Assembly (NCBI RefSeq): GCF_900116195.1
Contig: NZ_FOZW01000009.1
Coordinates: 1-64,000 of the forward strand
Origin: Alloyangia pacifica
GTDB taxonomy: Bacteria; Pseudomonadota; Alphaproteobacteria; Rhodobacterales; Rhodobacteraceae
DNA: 64,000 bases
Direction: 5' to 3'
The notes beneath the pieces were generated by a model. It was not told the DNA's origin, did not search any database, and saw nothing but the letters and a program-made list of their open reading frames with translations. How positions within the stretch are numbered: position 1 is the stretch's first letter; each line of letters opens with the position of its first letter. The translations under genes and the position numbers were made by a program. Shown here piece after piece: positions 52,917 through 61,095 of this stretch.

Positions 52917-53882
52917 ATGCTCATCGTTCCCGAGCGCGAGATTGCCGACCTGATGACCCGCGAGGCCGCCTTTGCCGCGGTCGAGAAGGTGTTTGCCGCC
53001 ATGGCCGCGGGCGACGCCTACAATTTCCCCGTCGTGCGCGAAGCGATCGGCCATGAAGACGCGCTCTATGGCTTCAAGGGCGGGTTCGACCGCTCCGGTC
53101 TGACGCTGGGGCTAAAGGCCGGGGGTTATTGGCCGAACAATCTGGAAAAGCGCGGGATCATCAACCACCAGTCCACGGTCTTCCTGTTCGATCCCGACAC
53201 CGGCAAGGCCAGGGCGATGGTTGGCGGCAACCTGCTTACCGCACTGCGCACCGCCGCTGCCTCGTCGGTCTCGATCCGGCACCTTGCCCGCGAGGACGCG
53301 CGGGTGATCGGCATGGTCGGCGCGGGCCACCAGGCCACCTTCCAGTTGCGCGCCGCGCTCGAGCAGCGCGACTTCGACAAGGTGATCGGCTGGAACCTGC
53401 ATCCCGAAATGCTGCCCAACCTCGAGAAGGTGGCCGCCGAGGCTGGCGTGCCCTTCGAGGCGGTGGAATTGACCGGCATGCGTGAGGCCGACGTGATCAT
53501 CTCGATCACCTCCTCCTTCGACGCGATCCTCATGGCCGAGCATGTCTCGCCCGGCTGCCACATCGCCTGCATGGGCACCGACACGAAGGGCAAGCAGGAA
53601 GTCTCCCCGGCGCTGCTGGCCAAGGCCACGGTGTTCACCGACGAAGTGGCGCAATCGGTCTCGATCGGCGAGGCGCAGCACGCGGTGGCGCAGGGGTTGA
53701 TCGACGAGAGCGCCATCACCCAGCTTGGCGCGGTGATCAATGGCGCGCACCCGGGGCGCAGATCGGCCGAGGAAATCACCCTCTTCGACGGCACCGGCGT
53801 GGGCCTGCAGGACCTCGCGGTTGCCGCGGCGGTGGTCGATCTGGCGGTCGAGAAGGGCATCGCGATCGAGGTAGATTTCTGA
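52917..53882 (+). CDS. bhcD: Iminosuccinate reductase BhcD
   Basis: 321 residues, ornithine-cyclodeaminase family. NAD motif GMVGAGHQATFQLRAAL (about 124-140) and the substrate region MVGGNLLTALRTAAASSVSI match BhcD. It reduces iminosuccinate to L-aspartate, regenerating the amino donor for BhcA and closing the cycle. Start has AAAGGAGAG six bases upstream. It is followed by a strong terminator. Confidence 0.93.
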   Translation: MLIVPEREIADLMTREAAFAAVEKVFAAMAAGDAYNFPVVREAIGHEDALYGFKGGFDRSGLTLGLKAGGYWPNNLEKRGIINHQSTVFLFDPDTGKARAMVGGNLLTALRTAAASSVSIRHLAREDARVIGMVGAGHQATFQLRAALEQRDFDKVIGWNLHPEMLPNLEKVAAEAGVPFEAVELTGMREADVIISITSSFDAILMAEHVSPGCHIACMGTDTKGKQEVSPALLAKATVFTDEVAQSVSIGEAQHAVAQGLIDESAITQLGAVINGAHPGRRSAEEITLFDGTGVGLQDLAVAAAVVDLAVEKGIAIEVDF

Positions 53883-54267
53883 CGCGCGCGTTTAATTATT
53901 GACGCCAAGGGCGGAGGCGAAAGCCTCCGCCCTTTCTCTTTGACCGGCCAATAGGCGCAACGCGCGCAGGGTGAGCAGCTGCCCGTGGGATGACGCTCCG
54001 CCCCATGAGGTCCTCACTCTATTCGAACCCGGTCCGGATGACCCTCCCCGCGAAAGGACGACGAAGCGCCAGCCCGCTGGGACGGCTTCGACCTTAGAGC
54101 TTGAACCGAAGAACGACCGCGCGCCCGGCGGCCCTCGGTCTTGTTTCCGGGCCAGTTGCGCACCGTTCACCGGCCGGAAGCGCAGAGCCAATCATCCACA
54201 AGGCCATCAATGCAAACGGCGCGCCCCCGAAGGGACGCGCCGCAGCTTCCACCAAGGATCGATCGGG
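53883..54267. other. 385-base intergenic stretch, terminator then nothing
   Basis: The bhc terminator (listed separately) occupies the first 60 bases. From 53942 to 54267 I see no gene, repeat or promoter; a TTCGAACCC-like string at 54032 is not part of a tRNA. It separates bhcD from the convergent NCS2 permease gene. Confidence 0.6.
53907..53941 (+). terminator. Rho-independent terminator of the bhc operon
   Basis: AAGGGCGGAGGC (53907-53918) and GCCTCCGCCCTT (53923-53934) form a perfect 12-base stem with a GAAA tetraloop, followed by TCTCTTTG. It lies 25 bases after the bhcD stop and is the clearest terminator in the window. Confidence 0.9.
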
Positions 54268-55731
54268 TCAGACCCTCTCGCCGCGCGGCTCCTCTCCGCG
54301 ATGGCCGGCCATGCCGCCCGAGACCTCTTCGGTGGATTCCTCGGCCAGTTCCTCCGGCAGCACGAGGTTGAGCACGATGGCGATCAGCGCCGCGGGCAGG
54401 ATCCCCGAGGCCCCGAGGATGCGCAGCGTGTCAGGCAGGTGCTGCAGCGCATTGGGTGCGCCCGGCGCCACGTTCAGCACCTCGAGCTGCAGCCCCAGAC
54501 CGATGGACAGCGCGACGGCGAAGATCACCATGTTGCGGCGCGTCCAATCCACGTCGGACAGCATCGAGATGCCCGAGGCCACGACCATGCCGAACATCAC
54601 GATGACGCCGCCGCCCAGCACCTCGATCGGGACGGTGCGGATCACCCCGCCGACCTTGGGCACCAGCCCGCAGACGATCAGGAAGATCGCGCCGATGGTC
54701 ACCACGTGGCGGCTCATCACGCCGGTCATGGCGATCAGCCCGACGTTCTGGCTGAACGAGGTGTTGGGAAAGCCGCCGAAGATGCCCGCGATGGCCGTGC
54801 CGACGCCATCGGCATAGGTGGCCCCGGCGATCTCGCGATCGGTGGCCTCGCGGCCCGCGCCGCCCTTGGTGATGCCCGAAACGTCGCCGACCGTCTCGAC
54901 CGCCGAGACGAAGGCCATCAGGCAGAAGCCGATGATCGAGGCCACCGAGAACTCGATCCCGTAGCGGAACGGCTGCGGCAGCGAGAAGGCGGCGGCGTTC
55001 TGCCAGGAGGCGGTGATCGCGTCGACCGAGAGCAGCCCGGCGAAGATCGCGTAGGCGTAGCCGACGAGAATGCCGACCAGCACCGCCGAGATGCTCAGCA
55101 TGCCGCGGGCGAAGAACTTCAGCCCCAGCGTCACCGCCAGCACCACCAGCGCCGCCGACCAGCTCAGCCAGGAGCCGTAGCTCTCGGCGCCGCTGGCCTT
55201 GGCCGGCACGCCGCCGGCCGCGTATTCGATGCCCACCTTGACCAGCGCGAGGCCGATCATCGTCACCACGAGACCGGTGACCAGCGGCGGCAGGGCGAAG
55301 CGGATGCGCCCGATCACCGTGCCGAGCAGCGCGTGGAAGAGGCCGCCCACCACGACGCCGCCGAACATGGCGGCGAGACCGTCCACGCCCTTGCCCGCGA
55401 CCAGCGGGATCATGATCGGAATGAAGGCAAAGGAGGTGCCCTGCACGATCGGCAGCGCCGCACCGACGGGGCCGACGGTTATCGTCTGCAGGAGCGTCGC
55501 GACGCCGGCGAACAGCAGCGACATCTGGATGAGGTAGAGCAGCTCCGGGAAGTCCGGGCTGTTCGAGCCGAAACCGAAGCCCGCCGCGCCGGCGACGATG
55601 ATCGCCGGCGTCACGTTCGAGACGAACATCGCCAGCACGTGCTGGATGCCGAGCGGGATTGCCGTCTGCAGGGCGGGGGTGAAGTTGGGATCGCGCAATT
55701 GCTCGGGCGTTCCGATACGGGTGTCGGTCAT
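54268..55731 (-). CDS. NCS2-family xanthine/uric acid permease
   Basis: 487 residues, about 14 membrane spans. QTAIPLGIQHVLAMFVSNVT, VQGTSFAFIPIMIPL, ETVGDVSGITKGGAGREATD and GFPNTSFSQNVGLIAMTGV are UraA/PbuX/UacT group signatures. Together with allA and puuE downstream and upstream on the same strand, urate or xanthine uptake is the likely role. Its start is 53 bases after the allA stop, so it is probably the last gene of the puuE-allA-permease transcript. Confidence 0.88.
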   Translation of the reverse strand: MTDTRIGTPEQLRDPNFTPALQTAIPLGIQHVLAMFVSNVTPAIIVAGAAGFGFGSNSPDFPELLYLIQMSLLFAGVATLLQTITVGPVGAALPIVQGTSFAFIPIMIPLVAGKGVDGLAAMFGGVVVGGLFHALLGTVIGRIRFALPPLVTGLVVTMIGLALVKVGIEYAAGGVPAKASGAESYGSWLSWSAALVVLAVTLGLKFFARGMLSISAVLVGILVGYAYAIFAGLLSVDAITASWQNAAAFSLPQPFRYGIEFSVASIIGFCLMAFVSAVETVGDVSGITKGGAGREATDREIAGATYADGVGTAIAGIFGGFPNTSFSQNVGLIAMTGVMSRHVVTIGAIFLIVCGLVPKVGGVIRTVPIEVLGGGVIVMFGMVVASGISMLSDVDWTRRNMVIFAVALSIGLGLQLEVLNVAPGAPNALQHLPDTLRILGASGILPAALIAIVLNLVLPEELAEESTEEVSGGMAGHRGEEPRGERV

Positions 55732-55783
55732 GTCTGGGTCAGCTCCCTGTTGAGGCGCAGGGCCGGTCTTGCTGCCGGCGTCC

Positions 55784-56272
55784 TCACGCGGTGGCGTGAA
55801 CGAGGTAGGGCTCTTCGAACCAATGCTCCTCGAGGTTGGGCCCCGCGCCGATCCGGTCGATCACGGCAAAGAGCCCGGGCGCGTAGAGCGGGGTCAGCAC
55901 CCCGTGCCACGTGCCACGATGAAAGTTGATGCCCTGCCCTGCGCGGGTCAGGAAGGCGCGGGGCGTGCCGGGGCGGCCACCTTCGTCAGGGGCGACCACC
56001 ACCAGAAACGGGTCATGGCTCATCGGCACGAAGGCCTGGCTGCCCTGCGGATGCCGCTCGACCATCTCGAGGCGCAGCGGCAGGCTGCGCGGCTCGGCCT
56101 TGAACAGGCTGATCCCGGCGCGGCCGTCGAGAACGTCGAGCGTGGCGAGGTCGTGGAAACGTCCGCACAGCCCCTGGTTGATGATCCGGTCGGGCGCGCC
56201 TTCGGCCTCCAGCACCTCGCCATAGGGGGCGAAGGCTCCGGCGGTCAGCGGCGCGGCGTCGATCCGGCTCAT
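55784..56272 (-). CDS. allA: Ureidoglycolate lyase
   Basis: 162 residues, close to the usual ~160-170 of AllA. INQGLCGRFHDLATLDV, LEMVERHPQGSQAFVPMS and GTWHGVLTPLYAPGLFAVID are family motifs of the cupin-like ureidoglycolate lyase. It splits ureidoglycolate into glyoxylate and urea. Its ATG overlaps the puuE stop by four bases. This product glyoxylate is the substrate of the BHAC encoded nearby. Confidence 0.94.
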   Translation of the reverse strand: MSRIDAAPLTAGAFAPYGEVLEAEGAPDRIINQGLCGRFHDLATLDVLDGRAGISLFKAEPRSLPLRLEMVERHPQGSQAFVPMSHDPFLVVVAPDEGGRPGTPRAFLTRAGQGINFHRGTWHGVLTPLYAPGLFAVIDRIGAGPNLEEHWFEEPYLVHATA

Positions 56273-57705
56273 GCGCCCAGCTTGTCCAGCAGGCGCAGCT
56301 CGGCGATGCGTTCGACCTGACGGCAGGCCTCGGCAAACTCGGTGGGACGGTCGTTCTCGATCCGGCGTCGGAAGGCCGCCATGATCGAGGCCTTGTCGTT
56401 GTCGCGCACGGCGATGATGAAGGGAAAGCCGAATTTCTCGGTATAGGCCGCGTTCAGCTCGGTGAAGGCGGCGCGCTCGGCGTCGGTCAGCGCATCCAGC
56501 CCCGCGCCCGCCTGCTCGGCGGTCGACTCCGCCGTCAGCCGCCTCGCCTGCGCCAGCTTGCCCGCGAGGTCTGGGTGGGCCGTCAGCACCGAAAGACGCT
56601 TTTCGTCGGAGGCGGCGCGGAACACCCGCGCCAGCGCCGAATGAACGCCGCGGGCGGTGTCATGGGTTTCGCCCAGTTCCAGCGCATGCGCGCCCTCGGC
56701 GATCCACGGGCTGTGCTCGAAGACGCCGCCGAAGGCTTCTATGAAGCTGCCGCGGTCCAACTCGGACGGGCGCGGACCTGTCGGCGCGGGGTGCTCCGCC
56801 GCCCAGTGATCGGCGATCTGCGCACGGGTGGCGAACCAGACCCCCTCGTGGGCGGCCATATGCGCCAGCACCCGCTTCAACGCCGCAACCCGCCCCGGGC
56901 GACCGACCAGGCGGCAATGCAGCCCGATCGACAGCATCTTCGGAGCCCCCGCCACGCCCTCTTCGTAGAGCGTATCGAAACTGTCGCGCAGGTAGCTCTC
57001 GAACTGGTCGCCGGAGTTGAACCCCTGCGGCGAAGCGAAGCGCATGTCATTGGCGTCGAGCGTATAGGGCACGATCAGCTGGTCCTTGCCCGCGATCCGG
57101 CTCCAATAAGGCAGATCGTCGGCGTAGCTGTCGGCGATATAGGCGAAATCGCCCTCCTCGGCCGCCAGTTGCACGGTGTTCATCGAGCAGCGCCCGGTGT
57201 ACCAGCCGCGCGGCGGCGCGCCGGTGACAAGGGTGTGCAGGCGGATCGCCTCGCGGATCTGCGCACGCTCCTCTGCCTCGGGCATGTCCTTGTGCTCGAC
57301 CCACTTCAGCCCGTGCGAGGCGATCTCCCACCCGGCGCGTTGCATGGCCGCGACCTGCTCGGGGGCGCGTGCCAGCGCGGTGGCGACGCCGTAGACCGTG
57401 ACGGGGATCCCCTTCAGCAGCCGGTGCAGCCGCCAGAAGCCGGCGCGGGCGCCGTATTCGTAGATCGACTCCATGTTCCAGTGGCGTTGGCCGGGCCACT
57501 GCGCCGCCCCGACGATTTCCGACAGAAAGGCCTCGGAGGCGGCATCGCCGTGCAGGATGTTGTTCTCGCCGCCCTCTTCGTAGTTGAGGACGATCTGCAC
57601 CGCGATCTTCGCGCCGTTCGGCCAGTTGGCGGCGGGCGGGGTCTCGCCGTATCCGGTCATGTCACGGGGGTAGCGGCGGGCGGTGATCGGGCTGTGCAGC
57701 GTCAT
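56269..57705 (-). CDS. puuE: Bifunctional allantoinase (PuuE) / OHCU decarboxylase (UraD) fusion
   Basis: 478 residues, two domains. Residues 1-310 form a polysaccharide-deacetylase-type allantoinase (PuuE): RYPRDMTGYGETPPAANWP, QIVLNYEEGGENNILHGD, and EIASHGLKWVEH. From about 318 it is a UraD domain: GSFIEAFGGVFEHSPWIAEG with the catalytic His-Ser-Pro-Trp motif, then FGFPFIIAVRDN. It converts OHCU to S-allantoin and then allantoin to allantoate. ATG at 57705 has AGGAG upstream; the 25-codon upstream extension is rejected. It is transcribed toward allA. Confidence 0.94.
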   Translation of the reverse strand: MTLHSPITARRYPRDMTGYGETPPAANWPNGAKIAVQIVLNYEEGGENNILHGDAASEAFLSEIVGAAQWPGQRHWNMESIYEYGARAGFWRLHRLLKGIPVTVYGVATALARAPEQVAAMQRAGWEIASHGLKWVEHKDMPEAEERAQIREAIRLHTLVTGAPPRGWYTGRCSMNTVQLAAEEGDFAYIADSYADDLPYWSRIAGKDQLIVPYTLDANDMRFASPQGFNSGDQFESYLRDSFDTLYEEGVAGAPKMLSIGLHCRLVGRPGRVAALKRVLAHMAAHEGVWFATRAQIADHWAAEHPAPTGPRPSELDRGSFIEAFGGVFEHSPWIAEGAHALELGETHDTARGVHSALARVFRAASDEKRLSVLTAHPDLAGKLAQARRLTAESTAEQAGAGLDALTDAERAAFTELNAAYTEKFGFPFIIAVRDNDKASIMAAFRRRIENDRPTEFAEACRQVERIAELRLLDKLGA

Positions 57706-57829
57706 GGGGGACGGGCTCCTTCGGTGTTGCCTCCGGGTCATCCCCCACGTGTAATCCGGATAATGCCGGATGATTTTCAATTTCTGTTTGAAGCTGCCTC
57801 AACCACCTCGCGCCGCGCGCGGCGCATTC

Positions 57830-58765
57830 CTAGCGACCGCTTTCCGCCGCGCGCTGCTCCGCCTGCCGGATCGCTGCGCCGACGCGGTCGGTGACGTAAT
57901 CCATGAACAGGCGCGTCTTGGGGTCCTGTCCCTTTCGGTGGGTGAAGAGGCAGGCCATCTGGATCGGCTCGGGGGGCGTGGCCTCGGCTACCGGCACCAG
58001 CCGTCCGCTGCGCAGGTATTCGGCCACCTCGAAGACCGGCTTCAGCGCGATCCCCTCCCCCGCCAGGGCCCAATCGGTCAGCACGTCACCGTCATCGGAT
58101 TCGTAACGCCCCGACACGGCAAAGCGCTTCGGCCCCTCGGGGGTGCGCAGCCGCCACTGGAACTCGGTGGCGCCGGGAAAGCGCAGGTTGAGGCACTCGT
58201 GGCGATGCGCGACGAGCGCCTCGCCGGATGCCGGATTGCCGCGCCGCGCGATGTAGTCGGGCGCGGCGCAGAGCACCCGCGTCACATCGGCGATCTTGCG
58301 CAGGCGCAGCGTGCTGTCCTCGGGGGTGCCGAGGAAGAAGGCCAGATCCAGCCCCTCGGTCGTCAGGTCCACCTTCCGGTCCGACAGGCGCAGACGGATC
58401 TGCACCTCCGGATATTCCTTGAGGAAGCCCGGCACATGCGGCGCGATCAACCGCCGACCGACGCCGAGCGGTGCCGCGACGTAGAGTGAGCCTTTCGGGT
58501 TGTCGGTGAGCTGCGCCACCTGTGCCTCGGCCACCTCCAGCGCCTCGAGCACCTCGCGCGCACCGCCGTAGAAGGCCCGCCCCTGCTCGGTCGGGGTAAG
58601 ATTGCGCGTGGTGCGCTGGAACAACCGGACGTTGAGATGCTCTTCGAGCTGCGAGATTCGTGCCGAGGTGACCGCCGGCGAGATGCGCAAATCCCGCCCC
58701 GCGGCGGACATGCTGCCCAACTCGTAGACACGGACGAAGGTGCGGATATTGTCGAGGTAGGACAT
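57830..58765 (-). CDS. LysR-family regulator, probable regulator of puuD
   Basis: 311 residues. Winged helix IRTFVRVYELGSMSAAGRDL and ISPAVTSARISQLEEHLNVR; effector domain APLGVGRRLIAPHVPGFLKE. It is divergent from puuD (gap 101 bases) and lies upstream of puuE on the same strand. It is the paralog of the LysR beside xdhA. The effector is probably a purine or ureide. Confidence 0.88.
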   Translation of the reverse strand: MSYLDNIRTFVRVYELGSMSAAGRDLRISPAVTSARISQLEEHLNVRLFQRTTRNLTPTEQGRAFYGGAREVLEALEVAEAQVAQLTDNPKGSLYVAAPLGVGRRLIAPHVPGFLKEYPEVQIRLRLSDRKVDLTTEGLDLAFFLGTPEDSTLRLRKIADVTRVLCAAPDYIARRGNPASGEALVAHRHECLNLRFPGATEFQWRLRTPEGPKRFAVSGRYESDDGDVLTDWALAGEGIALKPVFEVAEYLRSGRLVPVAEATPPEPIQMACLFTHRKGQDPKTRLFMDYVTDRVGAAIRQAEQRAAESGR

Positions 58766-58866
58766 TCTCTGGGAAATCTTGAAACTGCTTGGTTTACCCC
58801 GGAGATAGCAGAATAATCGGTCCCGGCCTAGGGTGCCGCAAAAGACCACATCAGGGAGAGACGGGC

Positions 58867-60099
58867 ATGTATGATCTTGCCATCATCTGGGATTGGCTCG
58901 GCTTCGCCGTGCGCTGGCTGCACGTGATCACCGCGATCGCCTGGATCGGCTCGTCCTTCTATTTCATCGCGCTCGACCTCGGACTGCGCAAGGTGCCGCA
59001 CCTGCCCCCCGGTGCCAGCGGCGAGGAATGGCAGGTCCACGGCGGCGGCTTCTACCACATCCAGAAGTACCTCGTGGCGCCCGAGACCATGCCCGACCAC
59101 CTGACCTGGTTCAAATGGGAGAGCTACGCGACCTGGCTGTCGGGCGCGGCGCTGCTGATGATCGTCTACTGGGCCGGCGGCGAGCTCTTCCTGCTCGATC
59201 CGACCAAGGCCGACATCTCGCTCTTCGTCGGCATCGTGATCTCTGCGCTGTCGCTGACCATCGGCTGGCTGATCTACGACCGGCTGTGCAAGTCCAAGCT
59301 CGGCGAGACACCGACGCTGCTGATGCTGCTGCTCTTCGGGATGCTGGTGGTGATGTCCTGGGGCTACAACCAGATCTTCACCGGCCGCGCCGCGCTGCTG
59401 CACCTCGGCGCCTTCACCGCCACCATCATGACCGCCAACGTCTTCTTCATCATCATGCCGAACCAGCGCATCGTGGTGGACGACCTGAAGAACGGCCGCA
59501 CGCCCGATCCCAAGTACGGCAAGATCGCCAAGCTGCGCTCGACGCACAACAACTACCTGACGCTGCCCGTCGTCTTCCTGATGCTGTCGAACCACTACCC
59601 GCTGGCCTTTGCCACCGCCAACGCCTGGATCATCCCCTGCCTGGTGTTCCTGATGGGCGTGACGATCCGGCACTTCTTCAACTCGATGCACGCCCGCAAG
59701 GGCACGCCCTACTGGACCTGGGCGGTCACCGCGCTGCTGTTCATCGCCATCGCCTGGCTCTCGACCGCGCCGATGATGGACAGCTACGAGGAGGCCGAGG
59801 CCCGGCCCCTCACCGCGACCGAGCAGAAGTTCGCGGCGGCGACCGGCTTCGAGGACGCCTATTACGCGGTGATCGGCAATTGCTCGATGTGCCATGCGCG
59901 CGAGCCCTCGTGGGACGGGCTGCACCACCCGCCCAAGGGCGTGGTGCTGGAGACCGAATCCGACGTCGCGCGCCACGCGAAGTTGATCTTCCTGCAGGCC
60001 GGGGCCAGCCACGCCATGCCGCCGCCCAACGCCATCCAGATGGACGACGCCGCGCGCCGCGAAATCGTGCAATGGTACCGCGCCGCGACTAGCGGCTGA
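58867..60099 (+). CDS. puuD: Membrane-bound urate hydroxylase (urate oxidase) with cytochrome c domain
   Basis: 410 residues. About eight membrane spans (DUF989-type domain: WLHVITAIAWIGSSFYFIA, GGGFYHIQKYLVAPETMP, STHNNYLTLPVVFLMLSNHY) followed by a C-terminal cytochrome c domain with the haem motif C339-x-x-C-H343. This is the PuuD type of urate oxidase, distinct from soluble uricase and HpxO. It oxidises urate to 5-hydroxyisourate and passes electrons to the respiratory chain. ATG at 58867 follows GGGAGAGACGGGC. Confidence 0.95.
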   Translation: MYDLAIIWDWLGFAVRWLHVITAIAWIGSSFYFIALDLGLRKVPHLPPGASGEEWQVHGGGFYHIQKYLVAPETMPDHLTWFKWESYATWLSGAALLMIVYWAGGELFLLDPTKADISLFVGIVISALSLTIGWLIYDRLCKSKLGETPTLLMLLLFGMLVVMSWGYNQIFTGRAALLHLGAFTATIMTANVFFIIMPNQRIVVDDLKNGRTPDPKYGKIAKLRSTHNNYLTLPVVFLMLSNHYPLAFATANAWIIPCLVFLMGVTIRHFFNSMHARKGTPYWTWAVTALLFIAIAWLSTAPMMDSYEEAEARPLTATEQKFAAATGFEDAYYAVIGNCSMCHAREPSWDGLHHPPKGVVLETESDVARHAKLIFLQAGASHAMPPPNAIQMDDAARREIVQWYRAATSG

Positions 60100-60100
60100 G

Positions 60101-60116
60101 CTGGGGCTATCCCCAG
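60101..60116. repeat. Small hairpin after puuD
   Basis: CTGGGG-CTAT-CCCCAG starts one base after the puuD stop, in the 147-base gap with the convergent nadC. A second element GCGCTG-AA-CAGCGC lies near 60174. Neither has a T-run; they may act as weak terminators. Confidence 0.35.
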
Positions 60117-60246
60117 TACGCTATGCGCGCCACTGGCCGGGAAATGCCGCCGCCGAGACCTGCGCCGGGAGGGGCGCTGAACAGCGCTCCATGCCGGAGT
60201 GGCGTTCGCCCAGACCCGGCCTCTTCGAACCGCGGTTGAACCGCTC

Positions 60247-61095
60247 TCAGAAGTCCAGGCCGAGGTCCAGCGTGCGGGCCGAATGGGTCAGCGCCCCTGC
60301 CGAAATGTAGTCGACCCCTGTCGCGGCGACCTCGGCGATGCGCTCGAGCTTCATGTTGCCCGAGGCTTCGAGCACCAGCCGCCCGTCGGTCATCGCCACC
60401 GCCTCGCGCAGGGTCTCGTTGTCCATATTGTCGAGCAGCACCACATCGGCGCCGCCCTCGTCCAGCACCTCGGCGAGCTGCGCCAGCGTGTCGACCTCGA
60501 TCTCGACCCGCACCATGTGCGAGGCCTGCCCCTTGATCGCCTGCAGCACCGGGCGGATGCCCCCCGCTGCGGCGATGTGGTTGTCCTTCACCAGGATGGC
60601 GTCGGACAGTGAGAAACGATGGTTGAAGCCGCCGCCGTGCAGCACCGCCTGCTTCTCGACGAGGCGCAGGCCCGGCGTGGTCTTGCGGGTGCAGGTGATG
60701 CGCGCCTTGGTGCCCGCGGTCTCGGCCACGAAGGCGGCAGTGATCGTGGCGATCCCCGACAGCCGCCCGGCGAAGTTCAGCGCCACCCGTTCGGCGGTGA
60801 GGATCGAGGCCGCCTCGCCCTCGATCTCCAGCAGCACATCGCCCGGCGCGATGGTGCTGCCGTCGGGCCGGTGCAGGGTCAGTTCCAGGCCTGGATCGAC
60901 CATGTGAAACGCCATTCGCGCGATCTGCATGCCCGAGACCACCCCGGCCTCGCGCGCGCGCAGCCGCGCAATGTAGCGGGTGCCTGCCGGGATCACCGTG
61001 CGGGTGGTGAGATCGCCGTAGGTGCCGAGATCCTCCATCAGCGCGCCCCGCACCAGCGGGTCGAGGATCATGTCGGGCAGCGGAGGCAGGGACAT
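60247..61095 (-). CDS. nadC: Nicotinate-nucleotide pyrophosphorylase (quinolinate phosphoribosyltransferase)
   Basis: 282 residues. MEDLGTYGDLTTRTVIPAG, NFAGRLSGIATITAAFV, ITCTRKTTPGLRLVEKQAVL and the C-terminal LEASGNMKLERIAEVAATGV are NadC motifs. It makes nicotinate mononucleotide from quinolinate and PRPP, the third step of NAD synthesis from aspartate. Its ATG overlaps the nadB stop (TGATG). Confidence 0.96.
   Translation of the reverse strand: MSLPPLPDMILDPLVRGALMEDLGTYGDLTTRTVIPAGTRYIARLRAREAGVVSGMQIARMAFHMVDPGLELTLHRPDGSTIAPGDVLLEIEGEAASILTAERVALNFAGRLSGIATITAAFVAETAGTKARITCTRKTTPGLRLVEKQAVLHGGGFNHRFSLSDAILVKDNHIAAAGGIRPVLQAIKGQASHMVRVEIEVDTLAQLAEVLDEGGADVVLLDNMDNETLREAVAMTDGRLVLEASGNMKLERIAEVAATGVDYISAGALTHSARTLDLGLDF

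Noticed and set aside
54001-54110. tRNA-like TTCGAACCC string
   Set aside because: I looked for a T-arm and acceptor stem on both strands; the flanking bases do not form either stem.
53971-55929. 652-codon plus-strand open frame
   Set aside because: Antisense to the NCS2 permease; the translation is Asp/His/Arg-rich and repetitive, typical of the complement of a membrane protein gene.
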